DNA from: Syngnathus acus
Lineage: Eukaryota > Chordata > Actinopteri > Syngnathiformes > Syngnathidae
DNA length: 64,000 nucleotides
Assembly (NCBI RefSeq): GCF_901709675.1
Contig: NC_051106.1
Location: 4,598,001 to 4,662,000, forward strand
Direction: 5' to 3'
Below, in pieces: positions 51,341-64,000 of the stretch (positions within the stretch are counted from its first letter, which is position 1; the number at the start of each line of letters is the position of its first letter). Below the pieces are notes generated by a model. That model made no database searches. It was not told where the DNA came from and saw nothing but the letters and a program-made list of their open reading frames with translations. The position numbers were made by a program, and so were the translations under genes.

Positions 51341-52980
51341 TTCTTACATTAATTGTATTTATTAATTTTGCATCTGCTACCACAGTGTCTGGTAAATCTG
51401 AGACATTTCGGTTTTGCACCCAGAGTTGTGAAATTTTAATTAGGCAATTTCTGATATTTAAACATAAATGGAACTCATTTGTAAAATCAGTGTTTATAAA
51501 TACTGCAGTGTGTGCAAATAATGAAAGTGACTGTCCTCAACTGAATCCATTTGCACTAATTATAACAAATGTAAATTATTAAATCTCATTTTAGAGTGAT
51601 CTTCATGAATATATAAGAATAAATGAAGCTACTGTTTTGCTACTGGGGACGTGATCTGCCACTAGGGGGACAAGAGAGTCATGCCTTTGCCTGTTGGTTC
51701 AAGACAATCTATGCTAAGCGCTTTGCTTCAATCTTTTTACAGCCTTTGACATCTTCTCTAGAGAGAATAAATATTTTTCTTTCAACTGTTTTTCAACGGT
51801 CACGGTCCTTAAATGAACTTTATCGTTTGGCTTATTCCTGAAGCCAAAATAAGTATTTCCATTAAAAAAAAAATGAAGATGACCTTACTTGGACATGATG
51901 ACCTTAATGTTCCAGTCACTGTGATCTGGAACATTCAAAAATAAAGCCAAATCTTACAATACAAGAAGCAAATAAACTGTGTGATTTAGGGGCGACGTCA
52001 AACTGTTCTTACAATTCCTTTTGAAATTGTGTTTCTTTTGTTTTTCTAGGAAGTGACATGAGGAGGTTGTTGAAGTGATTGCCAGGTATTCCGGTCCTGG
52101 GAATAAATTTGTTTCGTCTGGAGAGCATGACACAAAAGAAATCAACTGGTAAGATTTATATTGCTTATGACAGACTGGGATGATTGCCCTTCATCTAAAA
52201 GTACGCACCACAGTTTTATCCAAGGTCGTTGCCATGAATTGTACTCAAACACACCCAAAATCAAAAGCTGTAATCAGCTCCACAGTATAGTTTTTCGAAT
52301 CTTGAGCCTACCAGGCCTAACACAAGAAGACACTTTTGAAGATGCTTCAGTCTAACATCAGTTATAGTGAGACAACAGACATCAGATCTCTCATCTGCTC
52401 CCCTCCAACCATTTTCAAAATGTCAATGTGTATTTACCAAGCTGTACGCTATAAAATGAGCATCTGAATAGTGAACTCCGAACAAGTGTTCATATCTGAT
52501 TGTTCTGTCGTGAAAACATGTTTAGAGGTGTTGAGAGAGCCAATTTGATCATATCGAGCGACACTTTGATGACATTCCAGCTGCTCGCTTTCAAAGAAGT
52601 TTTCAATTCCATTTGAGGTCACATGGTTCATTTTGCCCAAAGGGAGTTGCTGGAAATGACAGATTTTGATACTAAATGTAAATAATAAATAAGCCATTTA
52701 AGCATTTTCAGAGATTACTTCCAAATAAATACAAATGAATGACTGTTGGGTTCCTGTTTTGCTATGGAACAGATGTTTGAAATCCAACATTCCTGTACAG
52801 TTTATACTCTTTTCATTTTTGATTAAATAAAACCATCTCTAATGAGGTGGGAAATATACAAACAAGATTGCTGTTTATAAAAGTGCTCCTTAAAGAAATG
52901 AAGCAGTCCATGGGAAAGATCATGACAGATCATGTAATGTTAATTTGGAGTTTTTTCATTTTCCTCAAGAGATGCGTACT

Positions 52981-53070
52981 TTTTATTTATTTATTTATTT
53001 AATTATGTATTTATTTATGTAATTTTATTTACTTATTTATTTATTTATTATTATTTGTTTGTTTATTATG
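52981..53070. repeat. TTTA tetranucleotide repeat
   Basis: Imperfect TTTA array about 90 bp long. Confidence 0.9.
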
Positions 53071-53761
53071 TCATTCCCATCGTACGCATTAGATTAGGAA
53101 TGGGAATGCTCCGAAACAAAACACATTATTCTCTCAGCAGAAAGAACACTTAACAGTTCCGCTCAGCAGTTTGAATTGGCTCATTAAAGACACAGTAGCG
53201 CTCTGTCACACAGTTGACCTTACTGAAAAGTCAGCAGTACGGACAAGTATGTCACGAGCATTTATTTCTCATGCTGTCGATCCTGATGTCTCGCAGCTGT
53301 TCGACATCTGCAGATGTGTGGTTTCCTGCCCAGAGAGAAAAAGGCCCGTCGATTCGATTTCCCATGCTTGCGTGCTCCGCCCGACGCTGCTTGCTTGCGT
53401 GCGCCGTGCCCTTTTCCTGCAAGGCCTGTAACAAGATCCCGAGCAAAGATCTCAGAGTGCGCCATCCAGAGTACTACAAGGTTAGCAGTTACGAGACATG
53501 CCAGCCCCTTTAGCTGCTTGAAATCCCCTGTCGCTGCAGATGGCAGATAAACAGCAGCGTGCAAGCCCCTTCGAGTTAAGTTGGCATTTCCTCCTGCGAC
53601 TTCTTCACATTGATAAGAGACGTCCCAGAAGGCGGCGAGAGCACTCGAGTGCCATTATAATTGTTGACTCCCACAGCATCATATGAGTAAAAACACTTGA
53701 CAGAATCCATTTGTCTGATTGTTATCTAGTTTGTGAGAGACAGGAGAGAGCAAGGACACAG

Positions 53762-53788
53762 GTGGGGGTGGCGGTGGGGGGGGGGGGG
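53762..53788. repeat. G-rich tract
   Basis: gtgggggtggcggtggg followed by a long G run. Several closely spaced G-triplets could form a quadruplex. Confidence 0.7.
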
Positions 53789-54477
53789 ATCCCTTGGGGT
53801 GGCCAGCGCCTTGCCCCTCTAACCCCACCCCCAGCCGAGCCATAAAGCTGCTCGGGGGGAAAGTGGGTCTTGAGTCTTTCTGGTTACAGTGTGGGAATGT
53901 GTCCTTTGAGAAAGGAACAAGAAAAGGCAGAGGGAAACCACAGGGAAGAGAAAAGGGGGGGTAGATGGGAATCCTTGTAACAGCACCATCAAAAGAAGCA
54001 GATGGAAGATGGGCCCTTCCCCTCATTTCCCCTTGCTAAGTGGCAGTTGGGGGGAACCCCTTTGGTTTGATGCCTAGCATTGAATTCCAAATAATGGCCC
54101 ATTAGGTCTCCCGCTGCAGCGTTTAAACTGCAGGTCGTCCCACATGTCATTTCTGTGTGTTATGACCACACTGTCACGTTTTGCAATAAATCACCGGCAT
54201 TCACCGGCCGTGTGATTAATCTCTCCACTTGCAAGCATGCAGGCGGTGCAGGTGCCTGCTGGCTGCTGTGTCTTTCCAGCCAGGTGTTGCCGTACACCAA
54301 TGAAAGCCCCAGAGGTGGCACAGTGGAACATTAAAGAGGCCGTGTGGCCATTGTTTGCTTTTTGAAAATATGTCAAGATGATTGATGAATTCAAATCCTA
54401 GGATTTACAAAAAAATGATAAGGGTGTGATCAGAAAGCAAGGATATACAGTAATCGGAAAACAATAGCACCTCTCTG

Positions 54478-54509
54478 TATTTATTTATTTATTTATTTAT
54501 TTATTTATT
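54478..54509. repeat. TTTA tetranucleotide repeat
   Basis: About eight nearly perfect TTTA units. Confidence 0.9.
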
Positions 54510-54918
54510 GTTATTGTGGTGCCCATTGACAAATTGGGGGCAAATCAATCAATGACCCACTTTTATCATATTTGTTAAAACTGTTAGTATGAACTGACAC
54601 GGATTCAGGAGCTTTGCTGAAACCATGGCGGAATATCCATCGTTAGATAAAACGCCCATCCTTCATTTGCCAACAAGTGGGCATAAGACTTTAGCTTGCT
54701 AATTGTAATGTAATATCACTGCTTTGTTAAAGGTGAATATGTGGTCATTCATGATGATCATGACTAAATACCAACAAATCAAAATTCTATTTAACCCAAA
54801 CTCAATTTAACTCTTTACCAAAAATTAAATCCAATGCGAAAAGAGTGTCTGAATACCACTCAAGGTAACTTTCAACCCAAACACGTCAACCCCTAATCTG
54901 CACTTCTTGTTATCACCA

Positions 54919-54952
54919 TGTGTGTGTGTGTGTGTGTGTGTGTGCGTGCGTG
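54919..54952. repeat. GT microsatellite
   Basis: About 13 GT units followed by GC-interrupted units. Confidence 0.9.
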
Positions 54953-57900
54953 CCATCAAGTCGCCTCTAGGCTCTTTTTAATCCCAGGTCATTGAAGTCT
55001 GCTAAAATACGGGGCCACAGAATGTAAACAGAGCCTTATTAAGTCTGCAGCTCCGCTGCATTAATATCACCCAGTCACCTTCAGCCACGACTTCAGCCCT
55101 CAGTACGAGCACTGTGCGCTGCTCATTAAATAAAATTATAATCAATGTTCAAGAAGTTTTGATAGATTTGATTTTTAATATACCTCAAATTAGACACTTC
55201 ACCCTGTGTTTGGACATTTTTGCATAGTTTTAAATGAGATTGAGTGTTGTTTTCATGTCATAGTGTTTTATTGTGTTTTCTGATGAACCCTCAGCTAGTA
55301 TAAATTAAATGATGCAACTGAGAGTTCATCATCATATTTCTTAAGAAGAGAGCTACAAGGAACCAGAAGTCCAACTTTCTGTAATCCCGTGATCCTCTAG
55401 TTGAGGAATCATCTTCCACCCATTAGGCCACCCTGCAATCCCAGTTAGCCAAACAATTGCATACCAACATGCTTATCTCGGATGATAGCATGGCAAGTTC
55501 GACATTTTGCAGGCATCCGTATAAGCCTTATATCTCCGCTGTCTCGGGAAAGCCAGTCAGTCTCGTCTCCACTGGTAGCTGCTTTTTCTAATTCTGTTTA
55601 CAAATTGAAAACGTTGGCCAGCCGTTGTTTTTCTGCTTGAAGGCCAGAGGGACGCTGGTTCGGGTATCGGCGGAGTTGCAGGTGCATGAAGCAAGGAGAG
55701 CACATGGATGATGAAAACGGGAATGAGTCAATCTTTTATGTTTGATCCTCCCTTACTTCATTTCACTGCCAAGAGTCAAGGGTCCCACCCTGGACCAATG
55801 CTGGGAACCAGGCAGTCCAGCTTGAACTGCTGCGGTCCACCTAAACCAGCTAGCCAGTGCCGGAACATGACATTTCCTACCAAATTGACTTGTTTGCATA
55901 TTTCCATGAGAAAGTTACATGCATTTGGATCGGTTCCATGTCCTCTCAGCGCTGCACCTAAAGGCAGTAAAAAAAGGCTCGCTCGTCATCTCCTCGGGGA
56001 CGGCCACCCTTCCCATGGTGCTCATGTTCCGCTCCTGTCCCTGAGGGGATGGAGGTCCAGGTTTGACACAGTGAGGGAGGGTACACAAACGTAGGCGGCG
56101 CGACAGCGCGAGACCGAAAAAAAGAGAGACATCTGCTTCTCATATCGATGGGAAAATTCCCTCGATTTCGGAGATTAGGACGGAGTCCCCCGGACGGAGC
56201 GTGTTGGCTCCTTGGAGGCTCACCGTGCATGAGCAGAGTTCTTGGAGCTACTTGGCTAAGGTCCAGAGTCAGGCACTTAGTGCGTGACTCCTACATGCAA
56301 TGACGCAACTATACGCACAAGCACCAGGAAATCGGATGAATGATAATTATCTTCTCACTGATGTGAACTGGATGGACGAACTAGCTGTGTCTCATGAAGG
56401 CCTCACTACTGCTGTCTTTAGTCTTCTTACCTTGAGGCCCCGGGACTCTGCTCTGTTTATTTTCCCTTGATTAACGCTGCTTCGCGGCTCGGGGTGTGGG
56501 GCGCTAGTGAGTGGTCTGTGTTCATTCAACACTAGTCCTTTCCGCTGCAGTTCAAAGTTTATCACGATACCTTCTAAACCCCCAAACTCTTTAGCCATTT
56601 TTAGGTTTTGTTGATTTTACCAATGGTACACACGTTTTTAATCATTTTTTGACCAGTGGAGATTGAAGACATTCACCAAAAAGGTTGGTATGGTCTGAAA
56701 TCAATCATTCCTGTAATCATGTTTGATATTTTTGGGATGTTACAGAACCACAGAGAAGATAGATGCCCTGTGTTTTGTAACAGATGGCTATTGCGTCATG
56801 AATATTTTGGATCTGTTATCGATCTTTGCAGGGATCTCTTCAGAGATAAAATCAAATCAATCAACTATTCCTCATTACATCACTGGATGTTTTTTTTTTT
56901 TGCAATTTCTGTAGCAGAGAGTTTTCTACACTACTAAGACCCCAATTTTGTAATTTGAAAATACCATTGTCAGTATCATTATCATTATCATTATGCTGCA
57001 GGATCAAGGTTAGTGTTTTATCCACTCTGGTGGTCCTCAATTGTCTGTCCCCTCTGGGCAGAGCGCCATCTGGGATCGGTTGTCTCTACAACCCCCCATT
57101 GGCAGCAACACTTCAAGAGCCGACTCTCAATGGCAGCCACATAACATACACATTGTCACGAGTCATGACACAGAGCGTCTGTCCCGCCAAGTGCACAGTA
57201 GCCACAAAGCAATGAGCTCAGCCATTTTCCGAGCATCAACTGATGATGATCACAAATGGCACGGCTGCCAAATTCCCATCCGTCGGCTTTATTATTTCAA
57301 GTTCCCTCAGAACTCTGACCCGACGCCCTGGTTTTCTCCGCTCTGCTCCCATTTCCCTTGTTCGACAAGCTACAGTACTTGAGTGGATGTATTTCAACAC
57401 ATAAATAAATCTTCACGCGCAATTTGCTTGTCTGCCATTTGTGTAAACAACAGCGCACTGACGAACTTCACTTAACACTTCACCTCCTCTGCTAGCACTT
57501 ATTTTGTTCCTCCATGTTCTTTACATCACCCCCCCACACAGTATTTTATCGCAAAGGAAATTAATATTTGTGTGATTATTATCATTGCCAAAAATCCTTT
57601 TACTCCTGCTCTTTTACGAAAAATGCAACGAATGTCAACAGTTATGCCACAATAAGCAGTCGATTCAGTTAGATTCATATTTAAATCCATATTTGCACTA
57701 ATAAATATGGACTTATGATTAGTATTACTTGGGTGGCCCTCGAGGGAGAATAAACAAATGTGAGCACCCTGCAAAAAATAAATAGCAGCAACCAAATATC
57801 GAATATTGCTGACTAGCTAAAATTCACAGGTACTTAAGAATCTCCCGCCACTTTAACTCGATGGAATCTCAGTACCAGTCGATGTAACTATTAAAAAATG

Positions 57901-60900
57901 TGTTCCATTAGTTATTACTTGATCGCTTTTAATAACATATCAGGAGGATGAAAATAATCCTTTACAGAAAGCCAACCGTGTAATCCGACGCTTTGCAGCA
58001 ACACACCTGTTGGACTCCATACATTATATTTACATCATTTAAAATGATGATTATATAACCAGAGATGTTAAAAAGATCTAATTTGTCTGCCAAATCACCA
58101 CTTATAGCGTCAACCCGGATATTTGCCAATGTGCTCCACATGTGGGACCTCTTAATGGAATTTGGAGGACATGGTCAAAGGGGTGAGTTACAACCTGCTC
58201 GCCGACTGCGGGGCGTCCATGACTCAGGCCCAACTGCTCATTTGGAAAGCACACCCTTTTCACCACTTGTACCGACACAGCCGGCGATAACTCACTCTCG
58301 GAGCTGTTTTTACAGACCGACATGAGTGACCGCAAGCTTGTGGACGTGATGAAATTTTATCTCAAACAAACACTCTACATATTCCTCCGAGAGTCTTTCT
58401 CCTGCTGTGGTCCAGGTGTTATATTAGCTGACAGGACACAGTATTATGATGCACAGGGTGTAGTTATTTTGTGGGCCGATGTTCTGAGAAAACGTTTTGA
58501 GCTGATGTATAGCAATGATATAATTAATATATATTTATTAGGTGGGCTTTGTGGTTCAGGAAGCACAATATTTACATTAAAAAAATGCTCATGGAATTTA
58601 ACCGAGTGGGGTTCTGAGGTCAGCGGACTCGTGGCAATTCTTTTTATTTTATTTTCCAGACTCGTTGCAATTAGTGGAGCCCAGAGATCAATGCAAACAT
58701 GGTGCATCAGCATTTAGTTTTTATGCTGCACATGAATTAAATAAGCTGCCAGTAAAAATGAAGTAAGCAACAAGTTAAAAAAAAAGGTTAGCTAGCTACT
58801 TTTTTTTTCCAACATACCATTGAGAAAGGTCTTTTAGAGCATTTGTAAAAAAAATGTTTTCTAAAATCTTATTCTTCCGCTGTAGATTCTTTAAGGATGT
58901 TTAGTAATCTAATTTTTATTTCTGTACTTTGCTCTTAAACTCTTTTGCCTTTAAATGTTGTAGTCACTCCTATAAAACAGTTTTGCTGTCGTTGTTGTCT
59001 TTACTACTCTTAATGTTGCATTTTGTCGTTTTGTGCAAGCCAGTTTAAACGGTGACTGTCTGTAGGCAAAACCTTTTAAAAACAGGAAAGAAAAAAAAAA
59101 CGTTTTACTGTTCCCGTATTTTGTAAGCATTTATGAGTGCAGTCCCTAAATGATATTCCATCCACCTAAAATGATCCCAACAGGAAGAAATAGTCATTTA
59201 CCCGAAGGTTAGGGATATCTTCAATGACATGCTGCACAGCTGCATCACACTTAATACTATCTGGAAATTCCTTCTCATTGAGTGACTCATAACACCTCCG
59301 GACCAAAATACCTCCCGCGCTGAGATGTTGGCTTTCCCACAAAATAAAACAATGCTCACACGTGGAACGGACTTGCCATGAAAACAGGATGACACCTGAC
59401 AAGCCTGGAACAAAACAAATGTCTGGGATAAAAAATACAGTAATGCAGCATGGCAGCTCAGTTTTTTTTTAGTTTTTTATGAATGAACATGTGCTAATCA
59501 CCTTAGGCAACAGTAAGCAGCTTTGTACTCATGCATGAATCGCTTCCTATTTACCAGCTTTTCAAAATACAACTTGATCTTTCACAGCCTATCAATGACA
59601 GGAAAGACGGAAGTCTGCAATATTGTCATGTCCTGTTCGGGTGTCCAGGTGCTCACATACTGTAAGTCACGTTTGACTTCTTCTCAGTCTGCTGGCTCTT
59701 AATCAATTAAATAATTTCAATTAGCCAGTGATACAAAACTAATGACTGACAGTCTTCAGTGGTCTGTCTCCAAGCCCTCAAAGTTAGTTAATGGGATCTT
59801 TCAAGGGGGCTCTCCACCTTCCCCCCGAGGGCCCCACAGTGCAGCACAGCAAAGCCTTTCCAACAATGATGAATGGACATCATTAATGATGTTCATCTGC
59901 GTACTCTTTACTCGGCAATCTGGGAAAATCAGAGGTCAACAGTAAAAAGGAAATGTGCTTACTTTGGCACGGCTGCTCCAGAGAGCAGCCAATTTGCTCC
60001 TCACCACATCAAGAGAACCGCCAAAATATGTCAGACATCGCTTGTGGACTGGCTGACATGCCGGGATTAAGAAATAAAATAATTTTGAATAATGAAGTTT
60101 TGCTCTTCATACTCCATGATGGATTAATAAAGTATTTTCTAATTTGAATCAATTTAGCATCTAATATAGTTTAACAAACATTTCCATTCTCAGCAATGGG
60201 CAATTTTGAATTTTCAGTTGTCCTGTTGTTCAAAAGTGGGAGGAGTCAGACTTCCTAGTGAAAACCCACAAAAACTCCAAGCAAGAATTAATCTGACATT
60301 CAAACCCCAAATTTCAAGTCTGTGAGGCCGATAATAAAAAAGTGAGAAAGAAATCCTGCACCTACTGGACTCTACAACTATCAACACCAAAAAGTAATGT
60401 GTTGTTTTTCCATTCCCCACCCTTTAAGGAGTTTCGTGAAAATTGCACAACTTTATCTAAGCGCCTTTCCAAGTACGTGGTTGCTACAAACTAGAAGAAG
60501 GGATTAGTGAGCTCTTGTCAGCACAGTGACCCGTTTCTCCTTGTATATGCCATCACTCTATCCAGGTTGTCACTCCATATTTATTGTGCAAACAGTTTGA
60601 GTGGTCTTCCTAGACCCTATCAGTGTCTGCACCTTTGAAAACATAGATAGATCACCAAGTAGGAGTCTGTCCGGTGTCCACTGAGCCAACACAGCCTGCA
60701 GGGGAAGAGGCGGCAGGGGGAGGATGAACCATTTTTTTTGCACAATTTCTTAATTCCGTGCACAAAGTGAGTAACCATAAAGTCATTGGGTTGAGTTAAA
60801 AAAAAAAATCCAATTTCACACTGAATTTTAAGTGCTGAAGAACAGTTAAGGAGAAGATCACTTTTATAGCGTAATTAAAGAAAATGTCTTTCCTCGCTGA

Positions 60901-61764
60901 TTGTTTTGCAGCTCGTGTGGCCGCTTCGACTATGTGAGATGTTTAGAGAGTGTGATCTGTTCAATAACACGTGAAGATGGAGCTATTCGGCCCTGTTGAA
61001 GGAATGCCTGGAAGCCCATAAGGCTTCGTTTCGTTCCAAGGTTTGTGCAAACACTGAAGATTAACTCGATGTGTCAACAGTAATGGAATCCCCCCTTTTT
61101 TTTGTCTCTGTAGCCCAAAATCACTGAGCATCCCGGAGCCACGGGTCATCAGTGAGGCTTTCTAAATGTTTACCTGCACCCCCCATACATGCCCCTCCCT
61201 CTCTTAAATAGGCACTCAGCATAGTCAGCCAGCCAATGTAAATCACCTGCTGTGTAGTCTAGAAATCAGGAATAAAAAGAAATCCTCATTTGCAGCATCG
61301 GGTGTGTTTCCATAGCTCATCATGTGGCAGTTTGCATGGAGGGGCTGTGCAAGACCTAGAAGAGGAGGAGGAGAAGGGGGAGGTGGTCAAGGAAGGGGAG
61401 GGGATAGAAGTGGTCAGTCGGTGAATAAGGTACTGAGAGCCAATTAGAGCCGTGAGAGTCTTCAGGTTGCAGGACTGCAGCTTCAGCGTTTTGACTGATT
61501 TCCCGAACGATTTATTAATCATCATATTATCGCCAATGACTATGATTGGTCAAAACGAATCACTGTGCGGATTTATTCTATAACCACGGCACCTCCGTTT
61601 TTACGACCTATATTCAATTTGTGCACCGCATTCTGAGTAACGACGGCGAATTTTACTTGGATGAGTCAGAAGTTTTCCCGTTCAGCGTCTCTTCCGCGTC
61701 ACACCACTTTTTTGGTTTGTGTTTGTTTTGGATTGATTTATTCTGCTTTTGACGTGGATCCATC

Positions 61765-61833
61765 ATGAACATGAAAGTGTGCTTGGTGGTCGAGGCTGCG
61801 GTGGCTCTTTATCTTCTGTTTGCACCTGCACAG
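61765..61833 (+). CDS. Possible signal-peptide first exon of an unidentified gene (partial)
   Basis: An ATG opens a 23-codon segment (MNMKVCLVVE, then AAVALYLLFA, ending PAQ) that stops exactly at a strong donor, cag|gtaaag, in phase 0. Short charged start, a hydrophobic stretch of about 15 residues and a small-residue end fit a cleavable signal peptide. A second in-frame ATG is two codons on. Upstream, ccaat at 61533-61537 and its inverse attgg at 61545-61549 could be promoter elements. No matching second exon is recognisable to the end of the window, so the rest would lie beyond it. I do not recognise the protein; human synteny suggests ARMH4 or another neighbour of SLC35F4 only as a weak possibility. 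It could be a chance open segment. Confidence 0.4.
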
Positions 61834-64000
61834 GTAAAGCGACTCCTGTTTCGTTACACTTGCAAAGTTGATTGCGAACCATAATGCGTCCATTCATTCT
61901 GTTGGTGATATTTGTAAAGAGGAAAAAAAAAAGGGTTTTAATCCAGTGAGTAATGCAAACTTAATTGCACGGTGCTCAGTCACTTGAAGCAGAAGGAAAA
62001 AAAAGTGACCCACATTTGAATTTTGCAAGGCTTAACAAATACAAATTAAAATAGTATTTTATAAGATTTAGAGACGTGCGTATTTTATAAGCCACTCTTA
62101 CTTGGAATTTTTTTTTTCTATGATATGATATGATAATCAGAATTTAAATTCGGTTTCACTTTACATGAGTTTATATTAATAATACATAATTTTCGTTGAT
62201 GTATTTATCAAATTGTTCTTATTAACATCATTACTATTTTGCTGGACTGGCTGAAAGATAGCAGGAATATATTATCTTTTTGTTGTATGGTGTTTCCACA
62301 ATGACTTGGGGTGTGTTCAAAGTTTGCACTACTATAGTTCTTCCTTTGCACCATGAAGTGTTAAAGCATTTGCAAACTGACATGAACGTTTTGGTTGAGT
62401 TGCACCTGCAGCTGCACCCTTGTCCAGGGAAAATCAGTTGAAATTCGATTTCCTTCTCACTTTTCTTCACGTATTTCAAAACATGAAATGAAAGTTAAGC
62501 TTAAGTCATAGTTTTCTTGTCGGCACTTGTCTTTGGTAGAAAAGAAGTGATTGTGGCGTGAAGTGGGAGTGTGAGGTCGTCACAACGTATCCCGAGCTGA
62601 AAGGGAGTAGTCTTTCAAGAGGCTCCATCAAGAGACTTAGAGTGCATTGAAGAACAGAGTTAAAATCACCTCTCGAGAAACAGTGCAGCTGTTGCGGGAG
62701 TGGGAGTGGAATCAGCACATCGCCTCTAATCCTGATAATCAGCTCACAGCCTGCTTATAGTCAAAACACAAGTGACAAAATCCAGCGGCCTCAGAATGTA
62801 GCAGATTAAACGGCCCGCCTACTATGATGATTGACAGCAAATTTAAAGTGGTTCAACATCTCACTCGGATCACACTGAGAGACTGCTTGTTATTTCTTCA
62901 CTCAAAGCTCTTTTTAATCAGTCATGCTGCTCACTTATGAACCTGACTGCCACAATATCCTCTGGCTGTTTTTGTTGAGAGAGAGAATGTCTGTTCTACA
63001 GTGTCAAGATATAAAAGACAAGCATTGAAAGAGGCGGGATGGTCTGATAGGGTCAATAGAGGAGATTTGACATAATTGCTTCAATGATATATCAATATTT
63101 TATTCTGATTATTACCATGCAGTTATTGGGTTATCAAAAGAGGCAGAAAGTGGTGAATTTCTGACAGGTGGCAATTTTCACCACATCCAGCAGATGGTGC
63201 TGTTGTTGCGTCTTCATAATAAGTGATTTATATTTAATACAGAACGGCCAAATTAATCGCAAGACTTGACCGACATTTCCAATGGCCTGTGAGACCTGTG
63301 AACACTGCCTAGCAACAAGAGGCCGAGAAAAATCATCCAGTCGTTCGATCGTTTTATAATGGCTCTTGAATGATTTCTATTGTTTATAAAAAAAATTAAA
63401 AAGCACTTTAGACAGGAAGAGGTTCAATATTTAACTATATTAATCATATAAATATGACCAAAATCCAAACTGATCTATTTATTTAATTCTAAATCTTCAC
63501 TTGAGTTTGAATCTAAATAACAAGCTCCCAAAAAACAGCCGCTTCCTTTCCACAAAACAATACTTGAATTACACACGCGTGTCTGTTTGTGTTGATGTTG
63601 TGTTTCCCCTCCGTCTTGTTCATGTCAAGTGTGTGACATCACAGTTGCACAAGTTGTAGTCCAGTCCTTTGGCAGAGGCAGCTTTCTTAAACATCTGCAT
63701 AAAGAACACATCTCTACAAGTGTCTTGTTTTCCTGCCTGTGATTTCTGCACAGTGACCTACAAGCTGCAAGGAGTGGCAATGTTGTGGTATTTCTCTACA
63801 GTTGTAATGTCTCCACCCTGGGGACAGTCGCAATCAGGAAATATGGATTTCTACTTCCTCCGGCAGAGAAGATGGAGCGGTGGCGCTCGGGGCAGCCGTC
63901 TACTCAGCAGGCTTTAATCTCCCATCTGGATGTAATTTAGTGTGGTTTACACAGGGAGAGCAGCGTTTACTGTAATGGAGACCACAATTACCACTGCTCA
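61834..64000. other. Unassigned DNA after the candidate signal-peptide exon
   Basis: If the exon at 61765 is real, this is its first intron. It contains a short atgat repeat near 62122, a GC-balanced stretch around 62690-62900 with homeodomain-like motifs (taatcctgataatcag), a CTCF-like site at 63187-63199, and no recognisable exon. Confidence 0.4.

Larger units (their letters stand above)
47576..61764. other. Gene-poor region right of slc35f4
   Basis: No recognisable exon on either strand over about 14 kb. Contents are A+T-rich unique DNA, homopolymers and microsatellites listed separately, a worn SINE/L2 tail (51292-51340), and GC-richer islands around 53240-53640, 55660-56260 and 57030-57370 that look like unique, possibly regulatory sequence. 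Open frames of 60-128 aa here lack any family signature. Confidence 0.6.

Noticed and set aside
50900-51582. Two adjacent open frames (107 and 122 aa) that might be a decayed retroelement or gene
   Set aside because: No reverse-transcriptase, endonuclease or other motif is visible and the second frame crosses a worn SINE/L2 tail. The phrase gttagcatatctgcctc near 50929 resembles a SINE head but the match is too short to call.
55708-56094. 128-aa plus-strand open frame
   Set aside because: No domain or signal, no flanking splice logic, and codon content looks random despite the GC-richer context.
1-64000. CRISPR array, operon, prophage, plasmid origin or bacterial defence system
   Set aside because: Genes are spliced with GT-AG introns and are vertebrate; no regularly spaced repeat array or prokaryotic gene cluster exists in the window.

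Overview
The window looks like chromosomal DNA from a teleost fish, probably a percomorph. Three multi-exon vertebrate genes are readable, all with GT-AG introns. Many introns are only 62-85 bp, dinucleotide and homopolymer tracts are frequent, and there is an intact tRNA-derived SINE with an L2-type tail of the sort abundant in fish. Nothing bacterial or plasmid-like is present. A syngnathid or stickleback-like genome is possible, but the window alone cannot settle the species.

Layout. 1-25.6 kb: gene-poor, A+T-rich, with no credible exon; it holds two related short terminal-inverted-repeat elements, other degenerate mobile elements, microsatellites and several segments rich in homeodomain-like motifs. 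25.67-31.87 kb (-): complete exoc5 (Sec10), 18 coding exons, 708 aa. 31.87-32.23 kb: a 363-bp head-to-head promoter. 32.23-34.46 kb (+): complete ap5m1, 8 coding exons, 488 aa. 34.46-38.11 kb: tail-to-tail spacer. 38.11-47.39 kb (-): complete slc35f4, seven coding exons in the long form (471 aa), plus a second in-phase first exon inside intron 1 that gives a 415-aa form. 47.4-61.7 kb: gene-poor, with repeats. 61.77-61.83 kb (+): a possible signal-peptide first exon of an unidentified secreted or membrane protein, its remainder beyond the window. 61.83-64 kb: presumed intron or intergenic DNA.

The exoc5/ap5m1/slc35f4 order matches the human 14q22-q23 block (OTX2, EXOC5, AP5M1, NAA30, CCDC198, SLC35F4), except that no NAA30 or CCDC198 coding sequence is visible between ap5m1 and slc35f4. 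From synteny, otx2 would be expected beyond the left edge, so the left desert may carry long-range regulatory DNA. Two of the genes serve membrane traffic: exoc5 in exocyst tethering at the plasma membrane and ap5m1 in the late-endosomal AP-5 coat. slc35f4 is a predicted multi-pass transporter of the drug/metabolite superfamily. Exon joins were made by hand from splice consensus, reading-frame continuity and recalled family sequences; no alignment was run.
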